Assembly (NCBI RefSeq): GCF_003148825.1
Contig: NZ_QGGZ01000011.1
Location: 248,001 to 312,000, forward strand
From: Streptomyces sp. CG 926
Lineage (GTDB): Bacteria; Actinomycetota; Actinomycetes; Streptomycetales; Streptomycetaceae
DNA: 64,000 nucleotides
Reading direction: 5' to 3'
This document shows positions 15,223 to 25,936 of the stretch, piece by piece (the first letter of the stretch is position 1; every line of letters begins with the position of its first letter). The notes beneath the pieces were generated by a model. The model was not told the origin of the DNA. It made no database searches and worked only from the letters and a program-made list of their open reading frames with translations. The position numbers and the translations under genes were made by a program.

Positions 15223-17241
15223 ATGGCCGACCCTTCCAGCTATCGCCCCGAGCCGGGCCAGATCCCGGACTCCCCGGGGGTCTACAAGTTCCGCGACGAG
15301 CACCGCCGGGTGATCTACGTCGGGAAGGCCAAGAGCCTGCGCCAGCGCCTGGCCAGCTACTTCCAGGACATCGCCGGCCTGCACCCCCGTACCGCCACCA
15401 TGGTGACCACGGCCGCCTCCGTCGAGTGGACCGTGGTGTCCACCGAGGTCGAGGCGCTCCAGTTGGAGTACTCGTGGATCAAGGAGTTCGACCCCCGGTT
15501 CAACGTCAAGTACCGGGACGACAAGAGCTACCCCTCCCTCGCCGTCACCCTGAACGAGGAGTACCCGAGGGTCCAGGTCATGCGGGGCCCCAAGAAGAAG
15601 GGCGTGCGGTACTTCGGCCCGTACGGTCACGCCTGGGCGATCCGCGAGACCGTCGACCTGATGCTCCGGGTCTTCCCGGTACGGACCTGCTCCGCGGGCG
15701 TGTTCAAGCGCTCCGCGCAGATCGGCCGCCCCTGCCTGCTCGGCTACATCGGCAAGTGCTCCGCCCCCTGCGTCGGCCGGGTCACCCCCGAGGAGCACCG
15801 CGAACTGGCGGAGGACTTCTGCGACTTCATGGCCGGCCGCACCGGCGCCTACCTCTCCCGGCTGGAGAAGGAGATGCACATCGCGGCCGAGGACATGGAG
15901 TACGAGAAGGCCGCCCGGCTGCGTGACGACATCGGGGCCCTGCGCCGGGCGATGGAGAAGAACGCCGTCGTGCTCGCCGACGCCACCGACGCCGACCTGA
16001 TCGCCGTCGCCGAGGACGAGCTCGAAGCCGCCGTACAGATCTTCCACGTCCGCGGCGGCCGGGTCCGCGGCCAGCGCGGCTGGGTCACCGACAAGGTCGA
16101 GGCCGTCGACACGGCCGGGCTCGTCGAGCACGCCCTCCAGCAGCTGTACGGCGAGGAGAAGGGCGAGGCCGTGCCCAAGGAGGTGCTGGTCCCGGCCCTC
16201 CCCGAGGACACGCAGGCGCTGGGCCTGTGGCTCGCCGAGCGCCGGGGGTCCCAGGTCAGCCTGCGGATACCGCAGCGCGGCGACAAGAAGGCCCTGATGG
16301 AGACCGTGCACCGCAACGCGATCCAGTCCCTCGCCCTGCACAAGACCAAGCGCGCGGGCGACCTCACCACCCGCTCCCGGGCCCTGGAGGAGATCGCCGA
16401 GGCCCTGGACCTCGACAGCGCCCCCCTGCGCATCGAGTGCTTCGACATCTCCCACCTCCAGGGTGACGACGTCGTCGCCTCGATGGTCGTCTTCGAGGAC
16501 GGGCTGGCCCGCAAGAGCGAGTACCGGCGCTTCCAGATCAAGACGTTCGAGGGGCAGGACGACGTCCGCTCCATGCACGAGGTGGTCTCCCGGCGCTTCC
16601 GCCGCTATCTCCAGGAGAAGCTGAAGACGGGCGAGTGGGACCCCGAGGAGGGCGAGGACGCCGCCGGGTCGGTCCCGGAGGACGACGGGCGGCCCAAGCG
16701 GTTCGCGTACCCGCCCCAGCTGGTGGTGGTCGACGGCGGACAGCCGCAGGTCGCCGCCGCCAAGCGGGCCCTGGAGGAGCTCGGGATCGACGACGTCGCC
16801 GTGTGCGGTCTGGCCAAGCGGCTGGAGGAGGTCTGGCTGCCCGGGGAGAGCGACCCCGTCGTGCTGCCGCGCACCAGCGAGGGCCTCTACCTGCTCCAGC
16901 GGGTGCGTGACGAAGCCCACCGGTTCGCCATCCAGTACCAGCGGAACAAGCGCGGCAAGCGCCTGAAATCCGGCCCGCTGGACGAGGTGTCCGGCCTCGG
17001 CGAGAGCCGCAAGCACGCCCTGATCAAGCACTTCGGTTCGGTGAAGAAGCTGAGACAGGCGACAATCGACCAGATCTGCGAGGTCCCGGGCATAGGCCGT
17101 AAGACGGCCGAGACGGTGGTCGCGGCCCTCGCCCAGGCGGTTCCCGCTGGTCCTGCCGTCAACACGGCCACAGGAGAGATCATTGAGGATGAGACCCCCG
17201 CGCCAGCGGGAGCATCATCCGAACGGGGGACCGAGCAATGA
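15223..17241 (+). CDS. uvrC: UvrABC system protein C
   Basis: The dual-incision nuclease of excision repair, 672 residues. It has an N-terminal GIY-YIG nuclease (GVYKFRDEHRRVIYVGKAKSLRQRLASYF), a central UVR motif (EMHIAAEDMEYEKAARLRDDI), an RNase H-like endonuclease domain (ECFDISHLQGDDVVASMVVFEDG; VVDGGQPQ) and C-terminal tandem HhH (GLGESRKHALIKHFGSVKK; VPGIGRKTAETVV). ATG 15223 is preceded by TAGGGT-N7, suggesting a leaderless start; GTG 15193 would add ten unconserved residues. It overlaps rapZ by 4 bases and heads the uvrC-rapZ-yvcK-whiA unit. Confidence 0.97.
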   Translation: MADPSSYRPEPGQIPDSPGVYKFRDEHRRVIYVGKAKSLRQRLASYFQDIAGLHPRTATMVTTAASVEWTVVSTEVEALQLEYSWIKEFDPRFNVKYRDDKSYPSLAVTLNEEYPRVQVMRGPKKKGVRYFGPYGHAWAIRETVDLMLRVFPVRTCSAGVFKRSAQIGRPCLLGYIGKCSAPCVGRVTPEEHRELAEDFCDFMAGRTGAYLSRLEKEMHIAAEDMEYEKAARLRDDIGALRRAMEKNAVVLADATDADLIAVAEDELEAAVQIFHVRGGRVRGQRGWVTDKVEAVDTAGLVEHALQQLYGEEKGEAVPKEVLVPALPEDTQALGLWLAERRGSQVSLRIPQRGDKKALMETVHRNAIQSLALHKTKRAGDLTTRSRALEEIAEALDLDSAPLRIECFDISHLQGDDVVASMVVFEDGLARKSEYRRFQIKTFEGQDDVRSMHEVVSRRFRRYLQEKLKTGEWDPEEGEDAAGSVPEDDGRPKRFAYPPQLVVVDGGQPQVAAAKRALEELGIDDVAVCGLAKRLEEVWLPGESDPVVLPRTSEGLYLLQRVRDEAHRFAIQYQRNKRGKRLKSGPLDEVSGLGESRKHALIKHFGSVKKLRQATIDQICEVPGIGRKTAETVVAALAQAVPAGPAVNTATGEIIEDETPAPAGASSERGTEQ

Positions 17242-18185
17242 CCGAGCACGAGACCGCGCACGACCGAGACGGAGCACAGGTGAGTACGGGCACGACAGTG
17301 GAGCCCGGCGAGACCGCCGAGGCGGCCATCCCCGAGCTGGTGATCATCTCCGGCATGTCCGGGGCAGGCCGCAGTACGGCGGCGAAGTGTCTGGAGGACC
17401 TCGGCTGGTTCGTCGTCGACAACCTCCCGCCGGCCCTGATCCCGACCATGGTCGAGCTCGGCGCGCGCTCCCAGGGCAACGTGGCGCGCATCGCCGTCGT
17501 CGTCGACGTCCGCGGCCGCCAGTTCTTCGACGCCCTGCGCGAGTCCCTCGCCGACCTCGACAGCAAGGGCGTCACCCGCCGCATCGTCTTCCTGGAGTCC
17601 TCCGACGACGCGCTGGTCCGCCGCTTCGAGTCGGTCCGCCGCCCGCACCCGCTGCAGGGCGACGGGCGCATCACCGACGGCATCGCCGCCGAGCGCGACC
17701 TGCTGCGCGAGCTGCGCGGCGACGCCGACCTGGTGATCGACACCTCCAGCCTGAACGTGCACGAACTGCGCGCGAAGATGGACGCCCAGTTCGCCGGGGA
17801 CGAGGAGCCCGAGCTGCGGGCCACCGTCATGTCCTTCGGCTACAAGTACGGCCTCCCCGTCGACGCCGACCTCGTCGTCGACTGCCGCTTCATCCCCAAC
17901 CCGCACTGGGTCCCGGAGCTGCGCCCCTTCACCGGGCTCAACGAGGAGGTGTCGGGGTACGTCTTCAGCCAGCCCGGCGCCAAGGAGTTCCTCGACCGCT
18001 ACACCGAGCTGCTCCAGCTGATCGCCACCGGCTACCGCCGCGAGGGCAAGCGGTACGTGACCATCGCGGTCGGCTGCACGGGCGGCAAGCACCGCAGTGT
18101 GGCCATGTCCGAGAAGCTCGCCGCCCGCCTCGCCTCCGAGGGAGTCGAGACCGTCGTCGTCCACCGGGACATGGGGCGCGAGTGA
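17238..18185 (+). CDS. rapZ: RapZ family nucleotide-binding protein
   Basis: A 315-residue P-loop protein. Walker A GMSGAGRSTAAKCLEDLGWFVVDNLPPALI is near residue 38; FLESSDDALVRRFESVRRPHPL and the C-terminal CTGGKHRSVAMSEKLA (ligand-binding domain) complete the RapZ/YvcJ pattern. In E. coli RapZ is an RNase adaptor for glucosamine-6-phosphate synthase control; the actinobacterial role is less clear. It has an extra 30-residue acidic N-terminus. ATGA overlap with uvrC and GTGA overlap with yvcK indicate translational coupling. Confidence 0.95.
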   Translation: MTEHETAHDRDGAQVSTGTTVEPGETAEAAIPELVIISGMSGAGRSTAAKCLEDLGWFVVDNLPPALIPTMVELGARSQGNVARIAVVVDVRGRQFFDALRESLADLDSKGVTRRIVFLESSDDALVRRFESVRRPHPLQGDGRITDGIAAERDLLRELRGDADLVIDTSSLNVHELRAKMDAQFAGDEEPELRATVMSFGYKYGLPVDADLVVDCRFIPNPHWVPELRPFTGLNEEVSGYVFSQPGAKEFLDRYTELLQLIATGYRREGKRYVTIAVGCTGGKHRSVAMSEKLAARLASEGVETVVVHRDMGRE

Positions 18186-19246
18186 CCGCACGGACCCCGC
18201 GGCTGAGCCGCCTGCGCCGCCTCACCCCGGGACGGGGCGAGGACGGCGGGGGCCGCTCCGGCCGCTCCGGCCGCAGACGCGGCGCCACGCCCAAGGTGGT
18301 GGCGCTCGGCGGCGGCCAAGGCCTGTCGGCCTCCCTCGCCGCCCTGCGCCGGATCACCGGTGACCTCACCGCCGTGGTCACCGTCGCCGACGACGGCGGT
18401 TCCAGCGGTCGGCTCCGGGAGGAGCTCGGCGTGCTCCCGCCCGGCGACCTGCGCAAGGCGCTGGCCGCGCTGTGCGGTGACGACGACTGGGGCCAGACCT
18501 GGGCCCGGGTCATCCAGCACCGCTTCCAGTCCGAGGGCGACCTGCACGGGCACGCCGTCGGCAATCTGCTGATCGTCGCCCTGTGGGAACAGCTCGGCGA
18601 TCCCGTCCAGGCCCTCGACCTGGTCGGGAAGCTGCTCGGCGCGCAGGGCCGGGTGCTGCCGATGTCGGCGGTGCCGCTGGAGCTCCAGGCACTGGTCAGA
18701 GGGCACGACCCGGCCCGTCCCGAGGACGTGGACACCGTCCGCGGGCAGGCCACGGTGGCGCTGACCCCGGGCGAGGTGCTCTCCGTACAGGTGGTGCCCG
18801 GCGACCCGCCGGCCGTGCCGGAGGCCGTCGCCGCGGTCCTGGACGCCGACTGGGTGGTGCTCGGTCCGGGGTCCTGGTTCTCCTCGGTCATTCCGCACCT
18901 GCTGGTGCCGGAACTGCTGGACGCGCTCATGGAGACGAAGGCCCGGCGGGTGCTCTCGCTGAACCTCGCGCCGCAGCCCGGCGAAACAGAGGGCTTCTCT
19001 CCGCAGCGTCATTTGGAGGTTTTGGCCCGACACGCCCCTAAACTCGCCCTGGACGTGGTGCTGGCCGACGAGGCCGCCGTGCCCGACCGCGAGTCCCTCG
19101 CCGATGCCGCGAAACGGTTCGGTGCCGCGGTCGAGCTGGCGCCCGTGGCCAGGCAGGACGGTTCTCCGAAGCACGATCCGGAGCTGCTGGCCGCCGCGTA
19201 CGACCGTATTTTTCGGATGCATGGAAGGATCGGCCCATGGCGATGA
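18182..19246 (+). CDS. yvcK: YvcK/CofD-like protein (gluconeogenesis factor family)
   Basis: A 354-residue member of the CofD-like family that binds UDP-sugars. Motifs are VVALGGGQGLSASLAALRRI, VTVADDGGSSGRLREELGVLPPGDLRKAL, HAVGNLLIVALWE and LGPGSWFSSVIPHLL. In Bacillus it is needed for growth on gluconeogenic carbon and for cell-wall homeostasis. A basic N-terminal extension (RLSRLRRLTPGRG) precedes the core. GTG 18182 overlaps the rapZ stop, and the gene itself overlaps the start of whiA by ten bases, the usual cluster order. Confidence 0.95.
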   Translation: MTARTPRLSRLRRLTPGRGEDGGGRSGRSGRRRGATPKVVALGGGQGLSASLAALRRITGDLTAVVTVADDGGSSGRLREELGVLPPGDLRKALAALCGDDDWGQTWARVIQHRFQSEGDLHGHAVGNLLIVALWEQLGDPVQALDLVGKLLGAQGRVLPMSAVPLELQALVRGHDPARPEDVDTVRGQATVALTPGEVLSVQVVPGDPPAVPEAVAAVLDADWVVLGPGSWFSSVIPHLLVPELLDALMETKARRVLSLNLAPQPGETEGFSPQRHLEVLARHAPKLALDVVLADEAAVPDRESLADAAKRFGAAVELAPVARQDGSPKHDPELLAAAYDRIFRMHGRIGPWR

Positions 19247-20232
19247 CGCCTGCGGTGAAGGATGAGATCTCCCGCCTGCCTGTCACCCGGACCTGCTGCA
19301 GGAAGGCGGAGGTCTCGGCGATCCTTCGGTTCGCGGGCGGGCTGCACCTGGTGAGCGGCCGCATCGTCATCGAGGCGGAGCTGGACACGGGGATCGCCGC
19401 CAGACGCCTGCGCAAGGACATCCTGGAGATCTTCGGCCATTCCTCGGACCTCGTGGTGATGGCCCCCGGCGGACTGCGCCGCGGCAGCCGCTACGTGGTC
19501 CGCGTCGTGGCCGGCGGCGACCAGCTGGCGCGCCAGACGGGCCTCGTGGACGGCCGCGGCCGCCCCATCCGGGGTCTTCCCCCGCAGGTGGTCTCCGGGG
19601 CCACCTGTGACGCCGAGGCGGCCTGGCGCGGCGCCTTCCTGGCCCACGGCTCGCTCACCGAGCCGGGCCGGTCCTCCTCCCTGGAGGTCACCTGCCCCGG
19701 CCCGGAGGCCGCCCTGGCCCTGGTGGGCGCCGCCCGCAGGCTGTCCATCGCCGCCAAGGCGCGCGAGGTGCGCGGGGTGGACCGGGTCGTGGTCCGCGAC
19801 GGCGACGCGATCGGCGCCCTGCTGACCAGGCTCGGCGCGCACGAGTCGGTGCTGGCCTGGGAGGAGCGGCGGATGCGGCGCGAGGTGCGCGCCACCGCCA
19901 ACCGCCTGGCCAACTTCGACGACGCCAACCTGCGCCGCTCGGCGCGGGCCGCGGTGGCCGCCGGAGCCCGCGTGCAGCGCGCGCTGGAGATCCTCGGCGA
20001 GGAGGTCCCCGAGCACCTGGCCGCGGCCGGCCGGCTGCGCATGGAGCACAAGCAGGCCTCCCTGGAGGAGCTGGGCGCGCTCGCGGACCCGCCGCTGACC
20101 AAGGACGCGGTCGCCGGCCGGATCCGCCGCCTGCTGGCGATGGCCGACAAGCGGGCCCAGGACCTCGGCATCCCGGGCACCGAGTCGAACCTCGACCTCA
20201 GCGAGGAGATGGCCGACAACATGGCCGGTTAG
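19237..20232 (+). CDS. whiA: sporulation regulator WhiA
   Basis: A 331-residue DNA-binding protein. The N-terminal LAGLIDADG-like fold (KDEISRLPVTRTCCRKAEVSAILRF, WRGAFLAHGSLTEPGRSS) is followed by a C-terminal helix-turn-helix (LEELGALADPPLTKDAVAGRIRRLLAMA). In Streptomyces WhiA acts with WhiB to switch aerial hyphae to sporulation septation, activating ftsZ and similar targets. ATG 19237 lies inside the end of yvcK. Its presence is a strong taxonomic pointer to a sporulating actinomycete, although homologues occur in other Gram-positives. Confidence 0.96.
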   Translation: MAMTPAVKDEISRLPVTRTCCRKAEVSAILRFAGGLHLVSGRIVIEAELDTGIAARRLRKDILEIFGHSSDLVVMAPGGLRRGSRYVVRVVAGGDQLARQTGLVDGRGRPIRGLPPQVVSGATCDAEAAWRGAFLAHGSLTEPGRSSSLEVTCPGPEAALALVGAARRLSIAAKAREVRGVDRVVVRDGDAIGALLTRLGAHESVLAWEERRMRREVRATANRLANFDDANLRRSARAAVAAGARVQRALEILGEEVPEHLAAAGRLRMEHKQASLEELGALADPPLTKDAVAGRIRRLLAMADKRAQDLGIPGTESNLDLSEEMADNMAG

Positions 20233-20250
20233 CTCGTCCGGTACGGCTGA

Positions 20251-20282
20251 AGGGGCTCGCGCGATCACTCGTGCGGGCCCCT
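20251..20282 (+). terminator. whiA terminator
   Basis: AGGGGCTCGCGC pairs with GTGCGGGCCCCT (12 bp with two G-U) around GATCACTC, 18 bp after the whiA stop, followed by TTG. Confidence 0.75.
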
Positions 20283-20370
20283 TTGCCGCACGCCCCATTG
20301 ACATGAGCATGGGCCGGTCTTGAGTCTGGCGTCCGAACGCTTTCGTGGCAGACGACGCCCAGGGGGGCAC

Positions 20371-23343
20371 ATGAGTCACCGCGCGAGATCGATCCTCGCC
20401 GCAAGCGCACTCGTCTTCGGAACCACACTCGCCGTGCTACCCGCCACGGCGCAGGCCCGGCCGGTACCCGGCCCCGCGTCCGACGCCGCATCCGGCGCCG
20501 ACGAGGTACGGGTCTACGACGCCGACATCACCCGGGAACAGGTCCCGCTCGTCCTCGCCGCGGGGCAGGACGCGCACGAGCTCAGCGAGCGGGCCCCGGA
20601 GACCGGGACGGCCCGGGTCGAACTCTTCCTCAGCGGTGCCCAGGCCGGGGAACTGGCCGCCCAGGGCGTCAAGCTGGCCGAGCGCAAGGTTCCCGCCCAG
20701 GGCCTCGCCCGTGCCAAGGCCGCCGGGGACGGGGTGTTCCGCCCGTACAGCGGCAAGGGCGGTCTCCAGGAGGAGATCCTGCGGACCGCGCAGGAGAACC
20801 CGGGGCTCACCAAGGTCGTCTCCATCGGCAAGACCGTCCAGGGCAAGGACATCCTCGCCCTGAAGGTCAGCAAGAACGCCAAGAAGACCAAGGACGGCGA
20901 CAAACCGTCGGTCCTCTACATGTCCAACCAGCACGCCCGTGAGTGGATCACCCCCGAGATGACCCGGCGGCTGATGCACCACACGCTCGACAACTACGGC
21001 AAGGACGCGCGGATCACCCAGCTGGTGGACTCCAGCGAGCTGTGGTTCCTGCTCTCCGCCAACCCGGACGGGTACGACTACACGCACGCGGCCGACGGCC
21101 AGCGGCTGTGGCGCAAGAACCTGCGGGACAACAACGGAGACGGGAAGACCGGCCCCGGCGACGGGGTCGACCTCAACCGGAACTTCGCCTTCAAGTGGGG
21201 CTACGACAACGAGGGGTCCTCGCCGGACCAGGCGAACGAGACCTACCGCGGCCCGCGCGCCTCCTCCGAGCCCGAGACCGTCGCCCTCGACCGCTTCGAG
21301 AAGCGCATCGGCTTCGACTACGCCATCAACTACCACTCGGCGGCCGAGCTGCTGCTCTACGGCGTGGGCTGGCAGGTCGCCACCCCCACCCCCGACGACG
21401 TCGCCTACAAGGCGCTCGCCGGCACCCCGGAGAACCCGGCCGTCCCGGGCTACTACCCGCAGGTCTCCTCCGAGCTCTACACCACCAACGGCGAGGCCGA
21501 CGGCCACGCCTCCAACGTCAACGGCATCATGATGTTCACGCCGGAGATGACCACCTGCCAGACCGCCTCGGCGAGCGACCCGAACGATCAGTGGAAGCCC
21601 GAGGACTGTGCCTCCGGCTTCAACTTCCCGGACGACGAGAAGCTCATCCAGGCCGAGTTCGCCAAGAACGTCCCCTTCGCGCTGTCGGTCGCCGAGAGCG
21701 CCGCGACCCCGGACCGGCCGAAGTCCTCGCTGGGCCTGAGCGCCGCCGACTTCACCGTGGACGCCTTCGCCACCTCCTACGTCGCCCGCGGCGAGGACCA
21801 GACGGTCTCCGTCACGGCCCGCAAGGCGCTGAAGGACAAGGAACTCAACTTCCGGATCAACGGCGGCCGCACGCACGACGAGGACCTCAAGGCCTGGAAG
21901 GGCGGCGAGGTCTACGGCGGCGACGACAACAACTGGTTCGACGAGTACCGCGCCGAGGTCGACGGCGCGAAGCCCGGCGACAAGGTCGAGGTCTGGTTCA
22001 CCGGCCGCGACCGCTCCGGCAAGCAGGTCTCCAGCGAGCACTTCACGTACACGGTGGCCGAGCGGCCGCGCGCGGACGTCCTGGTGATCGCGGAAGAGGG
22101 GGCCAAGGCCCAGCACGCCCAGACCTACGTCGACGCCCTGCGCGCGAGCGGTAGGTCGGCGGCGGTCTGGGACGTGGCCGCCCAGGGTGCCCCGCACCAC
22201 CTCGGGGTCCTCTCCCACTTCAACACCGCCGTCCACTACACCGGGGCCAAGACCCCCGGCGGCGACACGCAGTTGGCGGTGCGCGACTTCCTCAACGAGG
22301 GCGGCAAGCTGATCGAGGCCGGTGAGCTGGCGGGCGGCAACGCCCAGGTCGGCCGGGCCGTGACCAACGACTTCAGCCAGTACTGGCTCGGCGCGTACAG
22401 CCGTGCGAGCACTCCCGGGGCCACCGGCTTCGCCGGCGCCGGCGCCCTGAACGGGTCGCGGGGCACCGTCGGGGACGCCGCGGGCAACCCGCTGAACGCC
22501 CCCGGCGGATACACCGTGACCTCCGAGACCCTGGCGCCCGCGCAGTTCCCGCAGTTCAAGAGCGCCCAGGCGGGAGCCTTCAGCGGGGTCGTGAACCCGT
22601 ACGCCCCCTACGCCGGCACCGGCATGGCCTCGGCCCTGCACACCGACGACGACTGGAAGCGCCTCACTCGTACGATCGACCTCACCGGCGTCACCGCGGC
22701 CGACCAGCCGCAGCTGAAGCTGGCGCTCAACTGGAACGTCGAGGAGGGCTACGACCACGCCGCCCTGGAGGCCCGCACCGCCGGCGGCGACGACTGGACC
22801 ACCCTGCGGGACATGGGCGGTCTGACCGGTTCCGCGGTCCCGGAGGAGTGCGCGGCCGGCTTCTTCGTCAACGGCCACCCGTTCCTGCGCCACTACCTCA
22901 CCCTCGACGCCGCCGGCTGCAGCCCGCAGGGCACCAGCGGCACGTGGAACAGCTTCACCGGATCCTCCGGCGGCTGGAAGCAGGTCTCCTTCGACCTGAG
23001 CGCCTACGCCGGCAAGTCCGTCGAGCTCTCGCTGTCCTACATCACCGACCCGGGCTCGGGCGGCCGCGGCGTCTTCGCGGACGACGCGCGCCTGTCCCTG
23101 CGGGGAGCGGACCAGCCCGTCGAGGGCTTCGAGACGTCCCTCGGCGCCTGGACGGCACAGCCCGCTCCGGCCGGCAGCCCCGATGTTCCCGGCGACTGGG
23201 CCCGGACCGGGGAGCTGTTCAAGTCCTACGCGGCGGTCACCACACGTGACACGGTGCTGCTGGGCTTCGGCCTGGAACACATGCCCAACGCGGCCGACCG
23301 AGCCCTACTCATCGGTAAGGCGCTGCGCACACTGCACCACTGA
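20371..23343 (+). CDS. large secreted M14 zinc carboxypeptidase
   Basis: A 990-residue exported metallopeptidase. The signal peptide (SHRARSILAASALVFGTTLAVLPATAQA) and a short prodomain precede the M14 catalytic domain (about 120-460): zinc ligands His188 and Glu191 (SNQHAREWITPE) and His322 (NYHSAAE), and catalytic Glu392 (MFTPEMTTC). The second half (about 500-990) is a beta-rich region containing a peptidase M6/immune-inhibitor-like segment (YDHAALEARTAGGDDWTTL; KSVELSLSYITDPGSGGRG), probably for binding. ATG 20371 has AGGGGGG upstream. TTGACA at 20298-20303 could be its -35 box, though the -10 is weak. Confidence 0.92.
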   Translation: MSHRARSILAASALVFGTTLAVLPATAQARPVPGPASDAASGADEVRVYDADITREQVPLVLAAGQDAHELSERAPETGTARVELFLSGAQAGELAAQGVKLAERKVPAQGLARAKAAGDGVFRPYSGKGGLQEEILRTAQENPGLTKVVSIGKTVQGKDILALKVSKNAKKTKDGDKPSVLYMSNQHAREWITPEMTRRLMHHTLDNYGKDARITQLVDSSELWFLLSANPDGYDYTHAADGQRLWRKNLRDNNGDGKTGPGDGVDLNRNFAFKWGYDNEGSSPDQANETYRGPRASSEPETVALDRFEKRIGFDYAINYHSAAELLLYGVGWQVATPTPDDVAYKALAGTPENPAVPGYYPQVSSELYTTNGEADGHASNVNGIMMFTPEMTTCQTASASDPNDQWKPEDCASGFNFPDDEKLIQAEFAKNVPFALSVAESAATPDRPKSSLGLSAADFTVDAFATSYVARGEDQTVSVTARKALKDKELNFRINGGRTHDEDLKAWKGGEVYGGDDNNWFDEYRAEVDGAKPGDKVEVWFTGRDRSGKQVSSEHFTYTVAERPRADVLVIAEEGAKAQHAQTYVDALRASGRSAAVWDVAAQGAPHHLGVLSHFNTAVHYTGAKTPGGDTQLAVRDFLNEGGKLIEAGELAGGNAQVGRAVTNDFSQYWLGAYSRASTPGATGFAGAGALNGSRGTVGDAAGNPLNAPGGYTVTSETLAPAQFPQFKSAQAGAFSGVVNPYAPYAGTGMASALHTDDDWKRLTRTIDLTGVTAADQPQLKLALNWNVEEGYDHAALEARTAGGDDWTTLRDMGGLTGSAVPEECAAGFFVNGHPFLRHYLTLDAAGCSPQGTSGTWNSFTGSSGGWKQVSFDLSAYAGKSVELSLSYITDPGSGGRGVFADDARLSLRGADQPVEGFETSLGAWTAQPAPAGSPDVPGDWARTGELFKSYAAVTTRDTVLLGFGLEHMPNAADRALLIGKALRTLHH

Positions 23344-23356
23344 CGAACGCCCCGGT

Positions 23357-23377
23357 CGTCACTCACCCTGAGTGACG
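23357..23377 (+). terminator. terminator after the M14 peptidase
   Basis: CGTCACTCA pairs with TGAGTGACG around CCC, 13 bp after the stop codon. Confidence 0.6.
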
Positions 23378-23393
23378 GGGGTCGCAGTCCGAG

Positions 23394-23424
23394 GGTCCCG
23401 TTCCGCAGTGTCCGGAACGGGACC
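23394..23424 (+). terminator. second hairpin upstream of gap
   Basis: GGTCCCGTTCCG pairs perfectly with CGGAACGGGACC around a 7-nt loop. Either a tandem terminator of the peptidase gene or part of the upstream region of gap; TAGGGT at 23499-23504 is a possible gap -10 box. Confidence 0.6.
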
Positions 23425-23576
23425 GTCGCAGGAGTACCCCCGGGAAGTAGGGGGAGTGTCAGGTCCCGACCGATGTCACCCAAAAGCTCACGGAGAGGTA
23501 GGGTCGTAAGCGGTCGGGGACATCCCATTTCAACTCGCCGGCGCTCTTACCGGCGCACCAACGAGGAGATCGGTTC

Positions 23577-24584
<1,008 letters not shown>

Positions 24585-24615
24585 AAACGTAGGGCAAGGC
24601 ACCACGATGTGAAGC

Positions 24616-24657
24616 ACAGGGTCCGAGCAGCGCGACGAAGCGCCGCACGGGCCCTGT
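24616..24657 (+). terminator. intercistronic hairpin between gap and pgk
   Basis: ACAGGGTCCG pairs with CGGGCCCTGT (one G-U), with an inner GCGC/GCGC stem. It is followed by a T-rich TTGCTTGCCTCGTTATCC. It may terminate part of the gap transcripts or stabilise the gap mRNA 3' end. Confidence 0.6.
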
Positions 24658-24715
24658 TGCTTGCCTCGTTATCCTTCCTCGCCCTTCGAGTGAAGGCTCA
24701 AAGGAGTAGAAATAC

Positions 24716-25930
24716 ATGAAGACGATCGATGAACTGCTCGCCGAAGGCGTCAAGGGCAAGCGGGTCTTCGTCCGCGCGGACCTGAACGTCCCGCTGGCCG
24801 AGGGCACCATCACCGACGACGGCCGCATCCGCGCCGTCCAGCCCACGATCGCGAAGCTCGCCGAAGCCGGCGCCCGCGTCATCGTGGCCTCGCACCTGGG
24901 CCGCCCCAAGGGCACCGGCGTGGAGCCGGCGTTCTCGCTCGCTCCGGCCGCCACGCGCCTCGGCGAACTGCTCGGCACGGACGTGGCGTTCGCCACCGAC
25001 ACCGTCGGCGCCTCCGCCAAGGAGACCGTCGCGGCGCTCACCGACGGCCAGGTCGCCGTCATCGAGAACCTGCGCTTCAATGCCGGTGAGACGTCCAAGG
25101 ACGACGCCGAGCGCGGCGCCTTCGCGGACCAGCTCGCCGAGCTCGCCGACATCTACGTGGGCGACGGCTTCGGCGCCGTGCACCGGAGGCACGCCTCGGT
25201 CTTCGACCTGCCGGCCCGCCTCCCGCACGCGGCCGGCTACCTCATCGCCACCGAGGTCGGCGTCCTGAAGAAGCTGACCGCCGAGGTCGAGCGCCCGTAC
25301 GTGGTGGTCCTGGGCGGTGCCAAGGTCTCCGACAAGCTCGCCGTGATCGACGAGCTGCTCGGCAAGGCCGACCGCATCCTCATCGGCGGCGGCATGGCCT
25401 ACACCTTCCTCTACGCCAAGGGCTACGAGGTCGGCATCTCCCTGCTCCAGAAGGATCAGGTGGACGTCGTCAAGGAGTACATGAAGCGCGCCGAGGACAC
25501 CGGGGTCGAGCTGGTCCTCCCGGTCGACGTCCTGGTCTCCTCGGAGTTCCCCGACCTCAAGGGCAAGACCCCGGCCACCTTCGAGGTCGTCGACGCGGAC
25601 AAGATCCCCGCCGACCAGGAGGGCCTGGACATCGGCCCGAAGACGCGCGAGCTGTACGCGTCGAAGATCGCCGACGCCAAGACCGTCTTCTGGAACGGCC
25701 CGGTGGGCGTCTTCGAGCACCCCGACTACGCCGGGGGCACCACGGCCGTCGCCCAGGCCCTGCTCGACAGCAGCGCCTTCACCGTCGTCGGCGGTGGCGA
25801 CAGTGCCGCCGCGGTCCGCATCCTGGGCTTCGACGAGAATGCATTCGGCCACATCTCGACCGGTGGCGGCGCCTCCCTCGAATACCTCGAGGGCAAGACG
25901 CTCCCCGGCCTCGCCGCCCTGGAGGGCTGA
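24716..25930 (+). CDS. pgk: phosphoglycerate kinase
   Basis: A 404-residue kinase making ATP and 3-phosphoglycerate. The N-domain has VFVRADLNVPLAEG (substrate Asp/Asn) and ASHLGRPKG; the centre has RYV-type contacts in DGFGAVHRRHAS and VVLGGAKVSDK. The C-domain nucleotide site is FWNGPVGVFEHPDYAGGT and GGGDSAAAVR. ATG 24716 has AAAGGAG upstream. tpiA follows 6 bp downstream and is surely co-transcribed. Confidence 0.98.
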   Translation: MKTIDELLAEGVKGKRVFVRADLNVPLAEGTITDDGRIRAVQPTIAKLAEAGARVIVASHLGRPKGTGVEPAFSLAPAATRLGELLGTDVAFATDTVGASAKETVAALTDGQVAVIENLRFNAGETSKDDAERGAFADQLAELADIYVGDGFGAVHRRHASVFDLPARLPHAAGYLIATEVGVLKKLTAEVERPYVVVLGGAKVSDKLAVIDELLGKADRILIGGGMAYTFLYAKGYEVGISLLQKDQVDVVKEYMKRAEDTGVELVLPVDVLVSSEFPDLKGKTPATFEVVDADKIPADQEGLDIGPKTRELYASKIADAKTVFWNGPVGVFEHPDYAGGTTAVAQALLDSSAFTVVGGGDSAAAVRILGFDENAFGHISTGGGASLEYLEGKTLPGLAALEG

Positions 25931-25936
25931 ACCCGT

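Noticed and set aside
14179..17031. A 950-residue minus-strand frame across uvrC
   Set aside because: Shadow of uvrC and the upstream partner gene; no domain recognisable.
20298..20326. Standard -35/-10 promoter for the M14 peptidase
   Set aside because: TTGACA is perfect, but nothing like TANNNT lies 16-18 bp downstream; kept only as a remark.
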